NCBI GenBank assembly: GCA_003990745.1
Contig: RBNI01002251.1
Span: 1 to 19,126, forward strand
Length of the DNA stretch: 19,126 nt
Direction of reading: 5' to 3'
Origin: Jimgerdemannia flammicorona
Lineage: Eukaryota > Mucoromycota > Endogonomycetes > Endogonales > Endogonaceae
Both the position numbers and the translations under genes were made by a program. Below the pieces are notes generated by a model. That model did no database searches, was not told where the DNA came from, and was given only the letters and a program-made list of their open reading frames with translations. Shown here piece by piece: positions 18,129 through 19,126 of the stretch (positions are counted from its first letter, which is position 1; the number at the start of each line of letters is the position of its first letter).

Positions 18129-18650
18129 ATGCATGTGACTCATTACCCGTCGACATCCACCTCTTACAAAATTCACGATGCAACAAATAAGGTGAATGCT
18201 CGGATTTCTCAGGCCACGAAGGGATCGGAAATATGCAGCTTTTTAGTGAACCAAGATGTATTCAGGTCCAGCTCCATTGCATCCCCCTTTTGTGTTCAAC
18301 AGTCAGATCTACGACATGTCAACTTTGCGGGATGCATGGGATTCCAATGGCCTGCTTCGAACCTTATTTTCAATGAGGGGATTCTCTCTGGTATCCTCCT
18401 GTAAGCCAACACTATAGTCTATATTCATATTGGAGTTTCTTTGTTCGCACAATCATTAAGTACTTGCTAACCTTTTTTTTCGATAGTTCAATCATCAGCC
18501 GATGTTCAAGATGGATCCACCTACACTGAAAATATGAGTGTATCAGCAAAGTTTTGTCACATCCGAGGTAATATGTATCAACAAGGGGACTCGCTTCAGA
18601 TACCATTGACAGAAATAGTTATTTGCGATATCGGATATGGTTCACATTGA
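18129..18650 (+). CDS. Two-exon small protein, weakly cyanovirin-N-like
   Basis: Exons 18129-18390 and 18487-18650 give 141 aa. The 96 nt intron ends with a textbook TGCTAACC branch site, a T8 run and CGATAG. The in-phase donor is GTATCC at 18391; a nicer GTAAGC at 18401 puts exon 2 out of frame and stops early. Exon 2 is open for its full length: S-S-A-D-V-Q-D-G-S-T, then S-V-S-A-K-F-C-H-I-R-G-N-M-Y, then S-L-Q-I-P-L-T-E-I-V. That spacing (DG..., L-x-A-x-C, G, S-L-x-L, I, G) recalls a CVNH lectin repeat, but this is pattern memory only. Exon 1 has no signal peptide; its Met at about residue 71 is an alternative start. An AATAAA 76 nt past the stop supports the 3' end. Confidence 0.4.
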
Positions 18651-18725
18651 CATACATGTTTCGAATGTAGGCTACAATCAACATGTAATTTATTATCACC
18701 ATTTTGTGGTAGCTGCCTTTTGCAA

Positions 18726-18731
18726 AATAAA
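18726..18731 (+). terminator. Poly(A) signal of the plus-strand gene
   Basis: AATAAA 76 nt downstream of the TGA at 18648-18650, at a normal distance for a fungal 3' UTR. Confidence 0.45.
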
Positions 18732-18886
18732 GCAATGTATATATTTTACGAGGGCATAGTGGTATCCATCAAAAAGATGTTAACGTCAAGCTCATTATCG
18801 TTAAAACTGGTGCAATTTTTTCCCACGTATTATCAGTGACAAGAGAGCACAGTCTTTTTGTATTGAATAATGGAAATATTATGCGT

Positions 18887-19126
<240 letters not shown>

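Overview
The window looks like nuclear DNA of a fungus. The evidence is short GT-AG introns (about 60-170 nt) with fungal donors and branch sites, a Ty3-type LTR retroelement, AATAAA signals downstream of genes, and a homeodomain regulator with long low-complexity flanks. A basidiomycete or an early-diverging fungus would both fit; the sequence alone does not fix the species. No rRNA, tRNA or CRISPR array was seen.

Positions 1-5583 are a retroelement nest read on the minus strand. A younger element (gag 426-1598, a short pre-gag frame 1595-1865, a Pro-tRNA-like primer site 1881-1898, 5' LTR 1901-3222) sits inside the gag of an older, heavily decayed copy of the same family (gag remnant 3223-4175, LTR 4506-5583). 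The copies differ mainly by C-to-T/G-to-A changes and CpG is scarce in both, as expected from repeat-directed mutation or methylcytosine decay. CpG becomes common again right after the LTR edge at 5583, where a small two-exon minus-strand frame lies 9 bp away.

Positions 6953-9453 hold the best-resolved new gene: four exons on the minus strand, 717 aa, no family recognised. It is made of 50-residue modules whose last 12 residues have been separately amplified eight times. Positions 10333-10998 hold a decayed minus-strand gene with two in-frame TGA codons. From about 11250 to 14600 the DNA is dominated by three unrelated minisatellite families: 18 bp, a G-rich 24-27 bp type, and a 14 bp array embedded in a ~304 bp composite repeat.

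Positions 15429-17405 (minus) encode a homeodomain transcription factor with four 21-residue N-terminal repeats, a basic nuclear-localisation segment and two E-N-x-D-P-N motifs. To its right, a small minus ORF (17895-18098) and a two-exon plus-strand gene (18129-18650) with an AATAAA signal face away from each other. The window ends in about 240 bp of nearly pure poly(A).

The homeodomain protein and the modular 717 aa protein are the two convincing host genes. Nothing in the sequence ties them to one pathway.
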